Counted from the stretch's first letter, positions 43,170 to 52,907 are shown. The stretch is DNA of 64,000 bases from Erythrocercus mccallii (GCA_013397435.1 VZRG01001631.1:103796-167795); one strand, 5' to 3'. The notes: generated by a model from the sequence alone, not told the origin. Translations and numbers: made by a program.

Positions 43170-44030
43170 GCAATTACCTGCTTCGCGCGGGTTCCCTACG
43201 CCCGGGGCCGAGTGACGTACAGCCGCCTCGCCGAGCACGCTCGGGACCCAGACCAAACGGGGCCCCGCAGCTCCCGCTCCCCGCCGCACCCAGCCCGCCG
43301 GGCACCGCTACGGACACGTCGAATTCCCAGCTCCGGCCCAGGCGCCACCGCAAGGTCACTCGGCCACCCCTGCCGGACGGGCCCGCGGCGCCTGCGCTCG
43401 GCCCGCACAGACTCACCTGCCCGCGCAGCTCCGCGGGCCGCCGGAGGGAGTCAGGGACGTGGCAGCGGCCGGGGCCGGCTCTAGCCGTGGGCCGCAGCGA
43501 GGCGGGAGCGGCTCCGCTCGGCACCCCGGGGCCGCAGGCGGGAGGCGCCGCCCGGCCCGGCCCTTTGTGCGCTGGGAAGCGCCCGCCCGGCCTCCCTCCC
43601 CGTGTCTCCCCGCCGCGCCGCGAACCCGCAGCGCGGGGCCGGGCAGACGGCCCGGCTTGCCCAGGCGCCACCGCGCTCTTACCGAGGGAGCTGTACGGGA
43701 AAAAGGGTTAGAACGGAGTCGCCCAGCCCGGGCCCGCCGAGCCTCCCACACCGACCGCAGCCGCACAAAATGGCCGCGGCGATGCGGCGCCGCCGGGGGG
43801 CGGGGCCGGGGGAGCCGCGCCCACTCCGGCCTGAGGGCGCGCGCAGGGCGCGGGGCCGGGCCGGGCACCGAGCCGGGCGGGGCGGTGCTGGTGGGGGGTT
43901 CCGCGGGGAGCGGCCTCGTCGGGTCCGGGAGCGGACGGCGCTGGTGGGGCGGGAGGAGTGGGTGGTGGTGTCGGGGTGGGGGAAGCGGGCGGTGCTACCG
44001 GGGCCGGGGGAGCTCCGTCCGTAGAGGGAC
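43170..44030 (-). promoter_or_regulatory. PHF20: CpG-island promoter of PHF20 with 5' non-coding exon(s)
   Basis: About 860 bases of very GC-rich, CpG-dense sequence stand out sharply from the AT-rich flanks. Three good minus-strand splice donors lie in it: CTCG|GTAAGA (exon end about 43683), GGCAG|GTGAGT (about 43417) and AAGCAG|GTAATT (about 43185). This fits alternative non-coding first exons of PHF20 joining the acceptor at 28644. An AAAATGGCCGCGG block near 43767 resembles a YY1-type element. No TATA box was seen. The transcription start is not fixed, and a divergent plus-strand transcript is possible. Confidence 0.8.
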
Positions 44031-45190
44031 GCAGCCACAGAGCCCTGCAGGGAGCGTGAGCGCTGGGGTGGCACAGGGGTGAAATACAGGGGAGAGTTGG
44101 CGGCCTGACCCCTTGAACCTCCCGTGAGGCGGATGTCGGCATGCGGGAGCTGCTGCGCACATCCGACCCTGGCTGTCGCAGCCACCGCCGGCTGGACTCG
44201 GTCCCCTCGGCTGGTGCCCCATGTGCCGGGAAGCGGGTGGGCCTGAGTAGTGCCCATCTGAGAGGGTCTTCACTGCCACTCACCCCTGCTCACACTCTGG
44301 TACAGCCAGAAGACTGGGTTCTGCAGTGAATAACAGCTGTTCAGGGGCAAATTAATTTTATTTTCTTTTTTTTTTAGTAGTTTTATGCTGGGTTAAAGCT
44401 CAAACCAGATTGACACAGAAGAGCAAAAATCTATGTATGCTGGAATTCTTAATGTCAAATATTACAGTGTTTCACTGTGGGTGAATAAATTCTCCCTCGT
44501 TCAGGTAGGTTTCCTGGGATAATCCTTGAAATTTAGCTCAGAAGCCACAGAGCAGCAGAGGATTGCTGCCTGTCATGTTTCATGATTGAAAGAGTAACTG
44601 CTGTGGCCAAGGTGTCCACATTGTGCCAGGGCTGCCGGTGCTGTCGGGCTTCAGAAGAAGACACAACGTGGCCCAAATGCTTTTCCTTTCTGTCTTCCTC
44701 CTCCTCTAGCTGTGGGAACTGCTGTTGCTCTACAAATCTGGCTGCTTTTTTGACATCAGCTTCAGTCCAGTGCCACAAGCATTGCAGGACCCAGAGAGCA
44801 CAAAGGATGGTTTAAAGCAGGATGTGCCCATCACTGTACAGCAGTAGGTGCTAGTGCCTTTCTGACAGCCTGTGAACTGTATGCTGGGAATCTGTGGAAG
44901 CAGAGTGGCTTCCTAAGAATACTGCAACAGAGGAAAAAATAAAAAAGGTTGAAAATACAGTTTTCGGTTTGGATTTATAATTTAACCTGGAAATCTCACA
45001 AGTGGTCTTAACATTGCAGGTTTCTAGAAGAGAAAAAAATTGCAAAAAGAATTAAAATAGAAAGAAAATGGAAAATAACCTTAAAGTTTTGTGATAAATA
45101 GAAGTTTATTTTATTTTACCAAAACATCAGCATAGCATTTGTGTGATGGGTTTTTTGACAGCACTGTATTTTATTCTGGAGTTTCATAGC
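44031..45190. other. Intergenic sequence upstream of PHF20
   Basis: Flank of the CpG island. Apart from the coding-like ORF at 44.5-44.8 kb nothing was recognised. Confidence 0.5.
44533..44796 (-). CDS. Unidentified coding-like minus-strand ORF (possible terminal exon)
   Basis: About 80 codons upstream of the PHF20 promoter and in the same orientation. The frame has a protein-like look: WHWTEADVKKAARFVEQQQF, an acidic run LEEEEDRKEK, then NVDTLATAVTLSIMKHD before the stop. No ATG start is evident, so it would be the last exon of a spliced gene. A minus-strand AATAAA at 44357-44362 lies about 170 bases past the stop. I do not recognise the family and found no convincing polypyrimidine-AG acceptor. 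It could be a real 3' exon, a decayed one, or chance. Confidence 0.3.
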   Translation of the reverse strand, partial: LWVLQCLWHWTEADVKKAARFVEQQQFPQLEEEEDRKEKHLGHVVSSSEARQHRQPWHNVDTLATAVTLSIMKHDRQQSSAALWLLS

Positions 45191-45194
45191 TTAA

Positions 45195-45620
45195 AAAACT
45201 GTGAGGATGTGACGGCACCAGGGACAGCAAGGAGAGAGAGATCTTTGGATATCAGAGCTGCTCTCAGGACACGTGGTTTATTGCAGGAGTCTGGGTAGCA
45301 AAGCCTGCTCTCAGCTGCCAGCCCCAGCTGAGAGCATGTCCCAAAGAGAGACTGGTTTCCTGTTACATTACATTATATCTCTTTCTGTGTTGAATATTCT
45401 GATTTACACTACCCAACCAGTACAAGCTACAAAACCTACAGAATTTACATTAGCATACTGCACCACATTCCAAAACCTTAATAGTTAGTTTCCAGTCACC
45501 TTTTCCTTGCCACCTTGGCAGGGCCCATCCCCTTGGACCCCTGGCATTCCTTTGTCTGCCAGGAGTACTGCTCCATCACTGTTTTCTGGCTTGGCATTCT
45601 ACATTTCAAAGCTTGCTTTC
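45195..45620 (-). repeat. Possible solo LTR
   Basis: On the minus strand it carries a GATATAATG TATA-like box at about 45.37 kb followed some 85 bases later by a GCAATAAACC polyadenylation signal (45277-45282), spaced as in an LTR. The ends were not resolved and no duplication of flanking bases was seen. Confidence 0.35.
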
Positions 45621-46860
45621 ATTTCTACTTCTCCTGCAGGTTTCACACTCTTAGAATCTCCTGCTAAGCAATCATATTTGTAGGGTTTTCCTTTCTCATC
45701 CTCCCCAACAAAAAACCTACAGACCTTTAGCACACCTGCCCTGAGAACCACTTCCTTCTTGTCTGAAATAGGTCTTCCTAGATCCCGCTGGACTCCTTTG
45801 CTTTGCTGCTCCCACTGAGAGCACATGGCTTTTGTAGTTCAGAGATGTGTCTGTGCCAATTTGTGACATTTCTCCTTGTTCACTGTCCAGGGGTCCACCT
45901 TCTCTATCTGATCTTAGTGTCCATGGCTAAATGATCATGAGTGTTCAGACATTTGCCATACTTGCCTGTTCTGGCTGGCCATGGCAGGATGGCAGCCCAT
46001 CCGAGAGAACAGGAACGGTGCACCACCACAGACGCTTGGCTGGTCTCTCTGCCTGTTCTGATGCAGGTTGCAGACAGACTCTTCTTGGATCAGTTGGATC
46101 ACTTTGGGTCCAGTGTTTCCCCACACATCAAGGAAAGTAGTAAATGTGGATAAAGTAACCTTTGTGGCCCAGGGAGGAGCCCAAACTGGTGAGAAAAGAG
46201 GCAGGCAGCACTGCTTTCCTCTGTCCCCTTGCTCATCAGACCCTGCCAAGACTTTGGGCAGAGACCACCTTGCTCCTGCCCTTGCTGAGCTGATGCAGTT
46301 CTGCCCTGTGAAGTTCACTGGATTTTCTGCAGGGATGGAAACATCACCGTCCATGCCAGCTGAATATGGTGTGGGGCTCACAGCCCTCATGGCTGAGCAG
46401 GACATGTGGCACAGGGAAGCTGGGGTGCAGCCGATGCTGCTCCAGCCCTTGCCAGGCTGGAGAAGAGCTGCAGCTGGAGCGTGTGCCAGAAACTGCTTTG
46501 GGAGGAGAGGAACACCATCCCTGGGCTGTGCCCCTCACTGTTTCCCCAGAGCCCTGTGGTAATCAATCACTGCACCTCCAGCAGATTGCTCTGCTTGTCT
46601 CTTGCCTTTGTGCAGCAAGCGAGGCTGGCAGGGCTCTCAGTGTAAAAGCTGCCCCATGGAACCAGACGGGCTGGAGGAACGGGCACTGGAGACCTCACCA
46701 AATGCAGCCACAAAGGGGTAGGACAGATGGGAACAGCAGAAACCAGGGCAGGGGAGACTGGGAAGGTGGCAGAAGGGTGTCTGGATTGAATAGGAGCCTG
46801 AGGAAAGAGGAAGAGAGGGCTTTCCCTCAGCCTGTATTTCTCTACCATTTCTCAAGATGT
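45621..46860. other. Intergenic, nothing assigned
   Basis: GC-balanced sequence with several overlapping open frames on both strands and no domain. No gene could be supported. Confidence 0.5.
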
Positions 46861-47540
46861 TGTTATAAATGAAAAATTGCCAATCCGATTTTTAATAAAA
46901 AAATCAAAAAATTTATTTACAAATATTTACAAATTTCAGAAAATTTGGAAAACAGAAAAATTGAGCCAACGATCCTCAAAACCCCAAGGAACTGGCCTGG
47001 GTGATCGGTTCCTGGTGTCGTGGGACAAGAGTCAAAGCGACACAGTCTCCATGTCCACGAAGCCACGCGATTTTCGAGGGAGTTTTATACTGTTTTTCAT
47101 AGCCTGAGGCTATGGTATGCAGTGACGAGAGTGAGCCTCTCCGGTCCCTGATGAAGTCATCTATAATGGTACAATGCAGTTGAAAGCTGGCCAGGGTGGA
47201 TCCCAGCCTTGGCTAGTGTCTGGTTTTGTTTGTTGATAGCTGTACTTGAGACTGGACAATGAAGCGGATGGCCTAGCTCGTCTCCGCAGCTGCCAGCCAT
47301 CAGCGAGTTTCTGTCCTTTGTCCTTCGGTGGGCTATCAATTCACACCTCTTCTCAAAGAGGCAGCTGCAGCCTGTCCAACCAGTTTCTGGTGATTGTTTC
47401 TTATCAGTGCTGCCGGTGAGCTGCACCTAAGCCATCTCCAAGCTGCTGAGTTCTGCTGAAAAAAAACTTTTACAAAAAGCTACATTTTCTACAATCAAAC
47501 TAAATATTACTATAAAAATAACATAACATAACATAACACG
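46861..47540 (-). repeat. LTR, family B, copy 1 (minus orientation)
   Basis: Read on the minus strand it has a TATAAAAC box near 47.09 kb, AATAAA-type signals near 46.9 kb and the end GATTGGCAATTTTTCATTTA followed by TAACA. The same order of blocks (CAGGCTATGA, CAGTATAAAAC, GATTGGCAAT, TTTCATTTATAACA) occurs in plus orientation at 52908-53223, so the two are copies of one LTR family. An (ATAAC)n run marks the outer side at 47.52-47.54 kb. The exact outer boundary is uncertain. Confidence 0.7.
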
Positions 47541-47919
47541 AATTACACTATAAGCTCACTTAATGTGAACCAGGAATTAGATGTTGCCAGGGATGGCCCA
47601 AACATCCAGTTTACTGCAATTTCCAGAGTTGTGGCTGTTTGGCCATGACAGGGAAGAACGTCTAAAAAGGGTAAGGGGGAAAAGCAGAGCCCAAACTGCG
47701 CATGTTTGGAGTGGCACTTCCTCCCGTTCCTTCCTGCTGGCGAGGAAGCTTTGCCTCACCGAATGACGGGACAGGGGAGGGGGGAAGGGGCCTGTGGACA
47801 GGAGCTGTCACAGCCAGGTCACATGGAGGGGGTCCCACAGGGCTGTCCAAAGGGGACCCCTGGTGCCCCCCCCCACCCCAGGTGTGGTGAGCAGTTTCCA
47901 TGTGACACAATGTCAGTGC

Positions 47920-48010
47920 AGTGATGTGACAATGCGAGGATGTGACATCTTCATGATGTAACAATGTCCTATGGCTATATTTAGCCAGGAGACCAGCTGT
48001 TGTGTCCCGG
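47920..48010 (+). promoter_or_regulatory. Possible promoter of the FSIP2-like gene
   Basis: A cluster of near-repeats (GATGTGACAAT, GATGTGACAT, GATGTAACAAT) at about 47921-47968 is followed by a CTATATTTAG TATA-like element near 47973, about 300 bases before the first recognised FSIP2-like exon. An ATG in good context occurs at about 48040 but its frame closes after 25 codons or so. The promoter role is inference from position only. Confidence 0.25.
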
Positions 48011-48305
48011 GAGCAAGAGTCAGTGTAGGATCACAACACCATGAGAGGTCTTGGCAGGAGCTGTGGAGTACTGTCCCACTGCTGGTGTCCTGCTGAATGG
48101 CAGAGGCAGTGCTGAGTGCACTGGGAATTATGGGGGAGGGGACCTCTAGGCTGATAGAGAGGACTCTGCTGGGGAGCCTGGGACACGGGGTGGTGCTCTA
48201 GGGCCTCAGGACTGCTGTGCAGTAGGCTTATTGGGCAACACCTGATTGTCTCTGTCTTCCCATCTCAGCCCCAGAAGACCACACGTGGGAGAAGATACCA
48301 GGAAA

Positions 48306-48401
48306 ATGGACCCTGAATTGCTGAACCTCCCACTCACAGTCAAGATCCCTGTGGCACCTGGATCCAAGCCTGTCTTCTGCAGGGGAAGGCTGGGTGAAAA
48401 G
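48306..48401 (+). CDS. FSIP2-like exon A
   Basis: Residues 1-32, beginning at an ATG in good context (AAAATGG). It encodes MDPELLNLPLTVKIPVAPGS and then KPVFCRGRLGEK, matching the FSIP2 block with LDLPLG-VKLPV and the GEK before the splice. The donor is AAG|GTAAAG. A polypyrimidine-AG acceptor sits at 48268 and the frame stays open from 48269, so the true start may lie in an upstream exon; 48306 is the minimal choice. Confidence 0.75.
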
Positions 48402-49162
48402 GTAAAGGAAGTAGAAAGGGGCAGAAAACCTCTCCTCTTTCACAGCATCTCCATCATGCAAAGATTTTCTCTGCTTTACAGCAGGAGCTGCAGCCCTTCA
48501 ATTGGACAGGAGTTGGCAAGGGTAGCTCCAGGCTTCCTGGAATGCAGAGGAGAAGGCACTTGTCCATCTTTGCACTGGTTTCTGGCTCTGTGCATGTGTG
48601 TGGCCGGGCCCCTGCCTGCAGCAGGTGGCTGTGTTTGTCCAGGTGCCAGGGCAATGAGCCCCTCCCAGCTCATCCTGCCATGTCGAGTCAGGCTCTGGTG
48701 CACCTTTGAGGGAAGGTTATTCCTACTTACTCTGTTGGCATATTTGGAAGAGCTTGGGTTTCCCTGGCTGGGGAATGCACGCACTGTCCTCCTCCTCCAG
48801 CTTGCACTGCACCTTCCCAAGTCAGAGACACAGCCCTTGTGCCTGCCTAACCCAAGGAGACTGGTTTCATCCATTCTCCACTGGCTGCATTTGAACATTT
48901 GAAGGTTTGTTTATGGATGGTTCTGCAGTTCTTTCTGGTGGGCTAAGATAGCTATTTGCTGGTGGGGTTGCTATGGGGTTTGTCTTCTCTCCCCTAACCC
49001 ATCACAGCCCAGCCGGGCCCAGCCCAGCTCTGTAGTCTGTCTGTACAGGTCTCTAGGCCTACAGAAGGATGGAGAAGAGCTTTACCTTTTCACAAGTACC
49101 ATGTGGTACCTCTTTGCTGCTCTCTCCTGCCTCCTTCATACTCTGGGAAATGTCTCTTACAG

Positions 49163-49324
49163 CTCCACCGGCGATTTCCTTTTTTCACTCTGGAGGACCC
49201 CTACATCCACCAGCTCAGCCCAGCATACAACTGCCTGCATGACCCCCACCTTCAGGAGTACCACAAGCGCAAGGACATCCTGCAGATGCTGAAGAGACAG
49301 GGCGTCATCACCGGTGACAACAAG
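49163..49324 (+). CDS. FSIP2-like exon B, most conserved block
   Basis: Residues 33-86. It encodes TLEDPYIHQLSPAYN and then LHDPHLQEYHKRKDIL, with ITGDNK at the end. These correspond in order to the FSIP2 signature blocks (DPY, LHDPHL, Y-KRKDIL, IT-NNK). Acceptor is ctcttacag, donor AAG|GTAGGT, 162 nt, phase 0 on both sides. Confidence 0.88.
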
Positions 49325-49666
49325 GTAGGTTTGGGTGTTGGGCTGATCAAGAGCAGCCCTCTTCCAGCGGGGCTCCCACAGCCCTTGCTGCAGCCGCCCG
49401 CTGCTGTCAGAGGGCAGGGCCATGCGCTGCTGTCCCTGGGAGCAGAAGCAGCGCCAACATCCCCCAGGCAAGCCCCAGTCCAGCCCTTCTCAGCCTGCCC
49501 CACACTGCTGTTCAGCCCTGGCTGGGGGGACACCAATGGCTCCAACACCAGGGTTTGGGGTAGGGCTTGGGGGCAGCTCCCCTCCCACTGGGGTCAGCCT
49601 GTTTTGGGGAAGGCCATCTGCATGGCTTGACAGGGCTTGGGGGATTCTGCCCTCGTCCCTCCATAG

Positions 49667-49756
49667 GTGATTTGCACTGTGAAGGAGTTCAATGAGTACA
49701 GGCAGTACCTAACCAGGATCAAGCTTCTGTCGGAGAAGATCTTGAGGCAGCAAGAG
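49667..49756 (+). CDS. FSIP2-like exon C
   Basis: Residues 87-116. It reads VICTVKEFNEYRQYLTRIKL and then LSEKILRQQE, aligning with the FSIP2 VCTL-EL-KYRQYLTSLKL block. It is a predicted helix. Acceptor is ctccatag, donor GAG|GTAGGC, 90 nt, phase 0. Confidence 0.86.
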
Positions 49757-50046
49757 GTAGGCAAAGCGTTGTGTTCAGGGGCACGGGACTGTGCAGGGCT
49801 GTGCTGCTGGGCCGGGCACTGTGGTGAGCAAAGGACTCCAGCAAAGGCTGGGAGCTGAGCCAGCGCAGGGCACTGAGCTGGGCACGGGCAGCAGGGCCAT
49901 GTGCAGGCACACGCAGTGCTGAGGGAAGCCCTTCTCTCCTGCCCTCATGGCCTGCCTGAAGCAGGGTGCTGGCCTGGGCCCGTGGGAAGCCTCAGCACGC
50001 AGGGGCCGAGCAACATGAGCCACAACCTGGTGTCACAACCTTTCAG

Positions 50047-51261
50047 GAAGGGCTTCTGCCATCCTGGGCCAAATTAAACGATGGACCCAACCTGCCAGGA
50101 ACCACCAACACTTCCTGCCAGAGGAAGCAGCAGCTGCACCCTCAACAGCTTTCTAGCCTACCCCCACCCAAGAGACAAAAATCAGAGGGATGCAGAAAAG
50201 GGAGAGCAGCTTTGGACAAGGGTCAAACTTACTCCAGAGCTGAGCTGGGCCAGAAGGATGCCAGCACTGCTTCTGACTACCAGAGGAAGCCAGAAGGCAC
50301 TGCCAATGGCCCATTGCATGCTGTGTTTGAGCAACTAACTGCAGCAGAAGCCAAGAAGCTTGAAGAGCTGGTTGAGACTGTGGTGCACAGAATACTGGAG
50401 AGGCTCAAGACTCCTGGGAATCAGCATGTCAGCTTTTTACAGAAGGCTGCCCAGGGAATCAGAGGAAGACTTTTTGGCAGATGCCTGAGAGTAGAACTTT
50501 CAGATACTTCTCTACATCACCATCAGAAAATGGAAGTGATGGCGAAAGAGCTAGTAGCAACAGTGTTGGAGATCTTGGGGGACTCTCTGGCATCCAGCAC
50601 ATCCAAAGCTGCTGGGACAGGGGTAGCAGCCAGGTGGGAGGAGTTACCTCTTGCTAGAAGAGCCACCCAAGCAGACAAATCCAAGGACACTGAAACAGCC
50701 GCTGCAGACAGAGCACTTTCACAGACTTCCCTTGACACACTCACCAGAGAAGTTATTGAGAGTGTTCACTGTGGCTTGGAATCCTCTGTAACTTCTCAGT
50801 TTAAGCAAGATGCTAGCTGTGAGTGCACTGAAATCCTGAAGCTTCCTGGGGCAGATGTCTCCAACAGCCAACTGCAGCCATCCCAGACACTTCCAAGGCA
50901 GGGCATGGAAGCAGGACAAGAATTCCCCAGAGCATCTGAACAGCAGAGTCTGAAAGCAGTGTTGCCTGCCCCTGCAGAAGGCGCTGGGTGTGCCAAAAAC
51001 ATGGAGCCTGAGGATTGTGCAATGGTGAAGGAGAACTTGGAAAGAAAAATTAACCTAGAGTCAACAGCCTCAGCCAACACTTTGGATATAAGGACCATGT
51101 CAAATCAGATTGCTGACTCAGTATTAGAGCGGATCAGTCAACCTGGACCTGCACCAGCCTCCGAAGAGAATTTTCAAGGGCCTGTCTCAAACCCACCCAC
51201 ATCCCAAGGTGGAATGGAGAGCTGTGCAGCTGAGGACACTCTCCCTTCTGTGGACCCATAA
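50047..51261 (+). CDS. FSIP2-like exon D, long terminal coding exon
   Basis: Residues 117-520 and the stop TAA. The acceptor is acctttcag before 50047 (phase 0). This 1,215-nt exon begins EGLLPSWAKLND and then becomes Ser/Gln/Glu-rich. Amphipathic helices stand out at about 221-236 (LEELVETVVHRILERL), 278-297 (MEVMAKELVATVLEILGDSL), 348-363 (LTREVIESVHCGLESS) and 467-480 (MSNQIADSVLERIS). They recall the repeated helical units of FSIP2 and the hydrophobic spacing of protein kinase A anchoring helices (inference). The open frame, the longest well-supported one in the window, suggests constraint. Confidence 0.8.
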   Translation, partial: EGLLPSWAKLNDGPNLPGTTNTSCQRKQQLHPQQLSSLPPPKRQKSEGCRKGRAALDKGQTYSRAELGQKDASTASDYQRKPEGTANGPLHAVFEQLTAAEAKKLEELVETVVHRILERLKTPGNQHVSFLQKAAQGIRGRLFGRCLRVELSDTSLHHHQKMEVMAKELVATVLEILGDSLASSTSKAAGTGVAARWEELPLARRATQADKSKDTETAAADRALSQTSLDTLTREVIESVHCGLESSVTSQFKQDASCECTEILKLPGADVSNSQLQPSQTLPRQGMEAGQEFPRASEQQSLKAVLPAPAEGAGCAKNMEPEDCAMVKENLERKINLESTASANTLDIRTMSNQIADSVLERISQPGPAPASEENFQGPVSNPPTSQGGMESCAAEDTLPSVDP

Positions 51262-51397
51262 CCTTCCCAACAGCACATCTCTCCAGAGCACAGCACAGAG
51301 CAGGGCGCCCAAAGCTTATCTGAGGCAAGCGAGGTGTATGACTGGAGAGCTGAAAAGCCCTCAGGCAGCAAACACAGACCCCCATCCTTGAGCTGGC

Positions 51398-51403
51398 AAT
51401 AAA
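51398..51403 (+). promoter_or_regulatory. Polyadenylation signal of FSIP2-like gene
   Basis: A canonical AATAAA about 137 bases after the stop, followed by a GT-rich stretch (CCTTGTTTGTGTGTC) that would serve as downstream element. This implies a short 3' UTR ending near 51.42 kb. Confidence 0.75.
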
Positions 51404-51428
51404 GTTTATTTCCAAGTCCTTGTTTGTG

Positions 51429-51972
51429 TGTCTTGGTTTGAAAGAAAGGTATCTGCTAAGGGGCAGGGCCTCCTTAGGAAATGTAGAATTCAAATCCCCT
51501 TCCTCCAAATTATTAATATTTAGGAAATTTAAAGGACTTTCAGGCAGAGTTATGCGGATAGGGATAACAGTTCTGTACTAGTATTTATAGCAATGCAAAC
51601 AAACAACAACAATTACAGCAATACTACTAAACAGAGCTAGGCAGAAAAAAACCTCGAGAGGCTTTGTTTTCACAAAGCTTGGGGCAGTCTGATCTCGCTC
51701 GAGAGCACCAGGCTGGAACGGTGGAAAAAGATCCTGGGCTGGTGGGTGAGATCCAAAGCTCTGTTGGTGTGGCTGGAGCAGCAGGGATGTCCCAGCAGGG
51801 GAGGAGACCCAGTGCAGCAGAAAAAACCTCAGAAGAAAAGGCAGTGGGAGGACAGAGTCATCCCAACAGGGCAGGGGAAGATGAACTCCAAGGGGGTCTG
51901 GGGCCCAGAAGCCGAAGATATTAGATTTTTCTCGGGACCCGAGTCAGTGGAGACAAAAGAAATCCTCCCGCA
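51429..51972 (+). repeat. LTR-like repeat, family A, copy 2 (runs into gap)
   Basis: It starts TGTCTTGGTTTGAAAGAAAG and shares with 56362-57080 the ordered blocks GGTATCT, CAAATTATTA, CTTTCAGGCA and GGGATA-ACAG-like sequence. It begins only 26 bases after the FSIP2-like polyadenylation signal and is cut by the assembly gap. Divergence from the other copies is considerable. Confidence 0.5.
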
Positions 51973-52907
51973 NNNNNNNNNNNNNNNNNNNNNNNNNNNN
52001 NNNNNNNNNNNNNNNNNNNNNNNNNNNNNNNNNNNNNNNNNNNNNNNNNNNNNNNNNNNNNNNNNNNNNNNNNNNNNNNNNNNNNNNNNNNNNNNNNNNN
52101 NNNNNNNNNNNNNNNNNNNNNNNNNNNNNNNNNNNNNNNNNNNNNNNNNNNNNNNNNNNNNNNNNNNNNNNNNNNNNNNNNNNNNNNNNNNNNNNNNNNN
52201 NNNNNNNNNNNNNNNNNNNNNNNNNNNNNNNNNNNNNNNNNNNNNNNNNNNNNNNNNNNNNNNNNNNNNNNNNNNNNNNNNNNNNNNNNNNNNNNNNNNN
52301 NNNNNNNNNNNNNNNNNNNNNNNNNNNNNNNNNNNNNNNNNNNNNNNNNNNNNNNNNNNNNNNNNNNNNNNNNNNNNNNNNNNNNNNNNNNNNNNNNNNN
52401 NNNNNNNNNNNNNNNNNNNNNNNNNNNNNNNNNNNNNNNNNNNNNNNNNNNNNNNNNNNNNNNNNNNNNNNNNNNNNNNNNNNNNNNNNNNNNNNNNNNN
52501 NNNNNNNNNNNNNNNNNNNNNNNNNNNNNNNNNNNNNNNNNNNNNNNNNNNNNNNNNNNNNNNNNNNNNNNNNNNNNNNNNNNNNNNNNNNNNNNNNNNN
52601 NNNNNNNNNNNNNNNNNNNNNNNNNNNNNNNNNNNNNNNNNNNNNNNNNNNNNNNNNNNNNNNNNNNNNNNNNNNNNNNNNNNNNNNNNNNNNNNNNNNN
52701 NNNNNNNNNNNNNNNNNNNNNNNNNNNNNNNNNNNNNNNNNNNNNNNNNNNNNNNNNNNNNNNNNNNNNNNNNNNNNNNNNNNNNNNNNNNNNNNNNNNN
52801 NNNNNNNNNNNNNNNNNNNNNNNNNNNNNNNNNNNNNNNNNNNNNNNNNNNNNNNNNNNNNNNNNNNNNNNNNNNNNNNNNNNNNNNNNNNNNNNNNNNN
52901 NNNNNNN
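51973..52907. other. Assembly gap (935 N)
   Basis: Run of undetermined bases. It is bounded by repeats on both sides, so it probably hides LTR sequence. Open frames drawn across it have no meaning. Confidence 0.99.

Larger units (their letters stand above)
1..43800 (-). other. PHF20: PHF20 gene span (5' part; 3' end lies beyond left edge)
   Basis: This is the PHD finger protein 20 locus, read on the minus strand. PHF20 is a nuclear reader of methylated lysine and a subunit of the MOF-NSL histone H4K16 acetyltransferase complex; it also binds methylated p53 through its second Tudor domain (family knowledge). Nine coding exons were placed by homology to PHF20 and by GT-AG sites: 28530-28612, 22542-22713, 22243-22327, 21461-21540, 16158-16545, 15666-15773, 14458-14634, 13460-13633 and 6177-6455. 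Every junction phase agrees, giving 515 complete codons without a stop. Order is Tudor 1, Tudor 2, AT-hook, linkers, C2H2 finger. The AT-hook and the C2H2 finger followed by a basic tail point to PHF20 rather than PHF20L1. The PHD finger exon was not found in 1-6176, so the gene must continue to the left. The 5' end is inferred from the CpG island. Confidence 0.93.
48306..51261 (+). other. FSIP2-like gene span (four coding exons)
   Basis: A compact gene related to fibrous sheath-interacting protein 2, a sperm-flagellum protein that binds AKAP4 in the fibrous sheath (family knowledge). Coding exons are 48306-48401, 49163-49324, 49667-49756 and 50047-51261. All junctions are phase 0 with consensus GT-AG sites, giving 520 codons and no internal stop. 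Residues 4-114 align with the FSIP2 N-terminus: LNLPLTVKIPVAPGS, DPYIHQL, LHDPHLQEYHKRKDIL, then EYRQYLTRIKL. The remaining 404 residues from one long exon are Ser/Gln/Glu-rich with several amphipathic helices. Mammalian FSIP2 is nearly 7,000 residues, so this is a short relative. Retained introns argue against a retrocopy. It could be a functional short paralogue or a truncated copy that has kept its frame. Confidence 0.85.

Noticed and set aside
42893..44283. Long overlapping open frames on both strands in the CpG island, up to 272 codons
   Set aside because: High GC suppresses stop codons. The products are Pro/Arg/Gly/Ala-rich with no domain, overlap in many frames, and coincide with the promoter.
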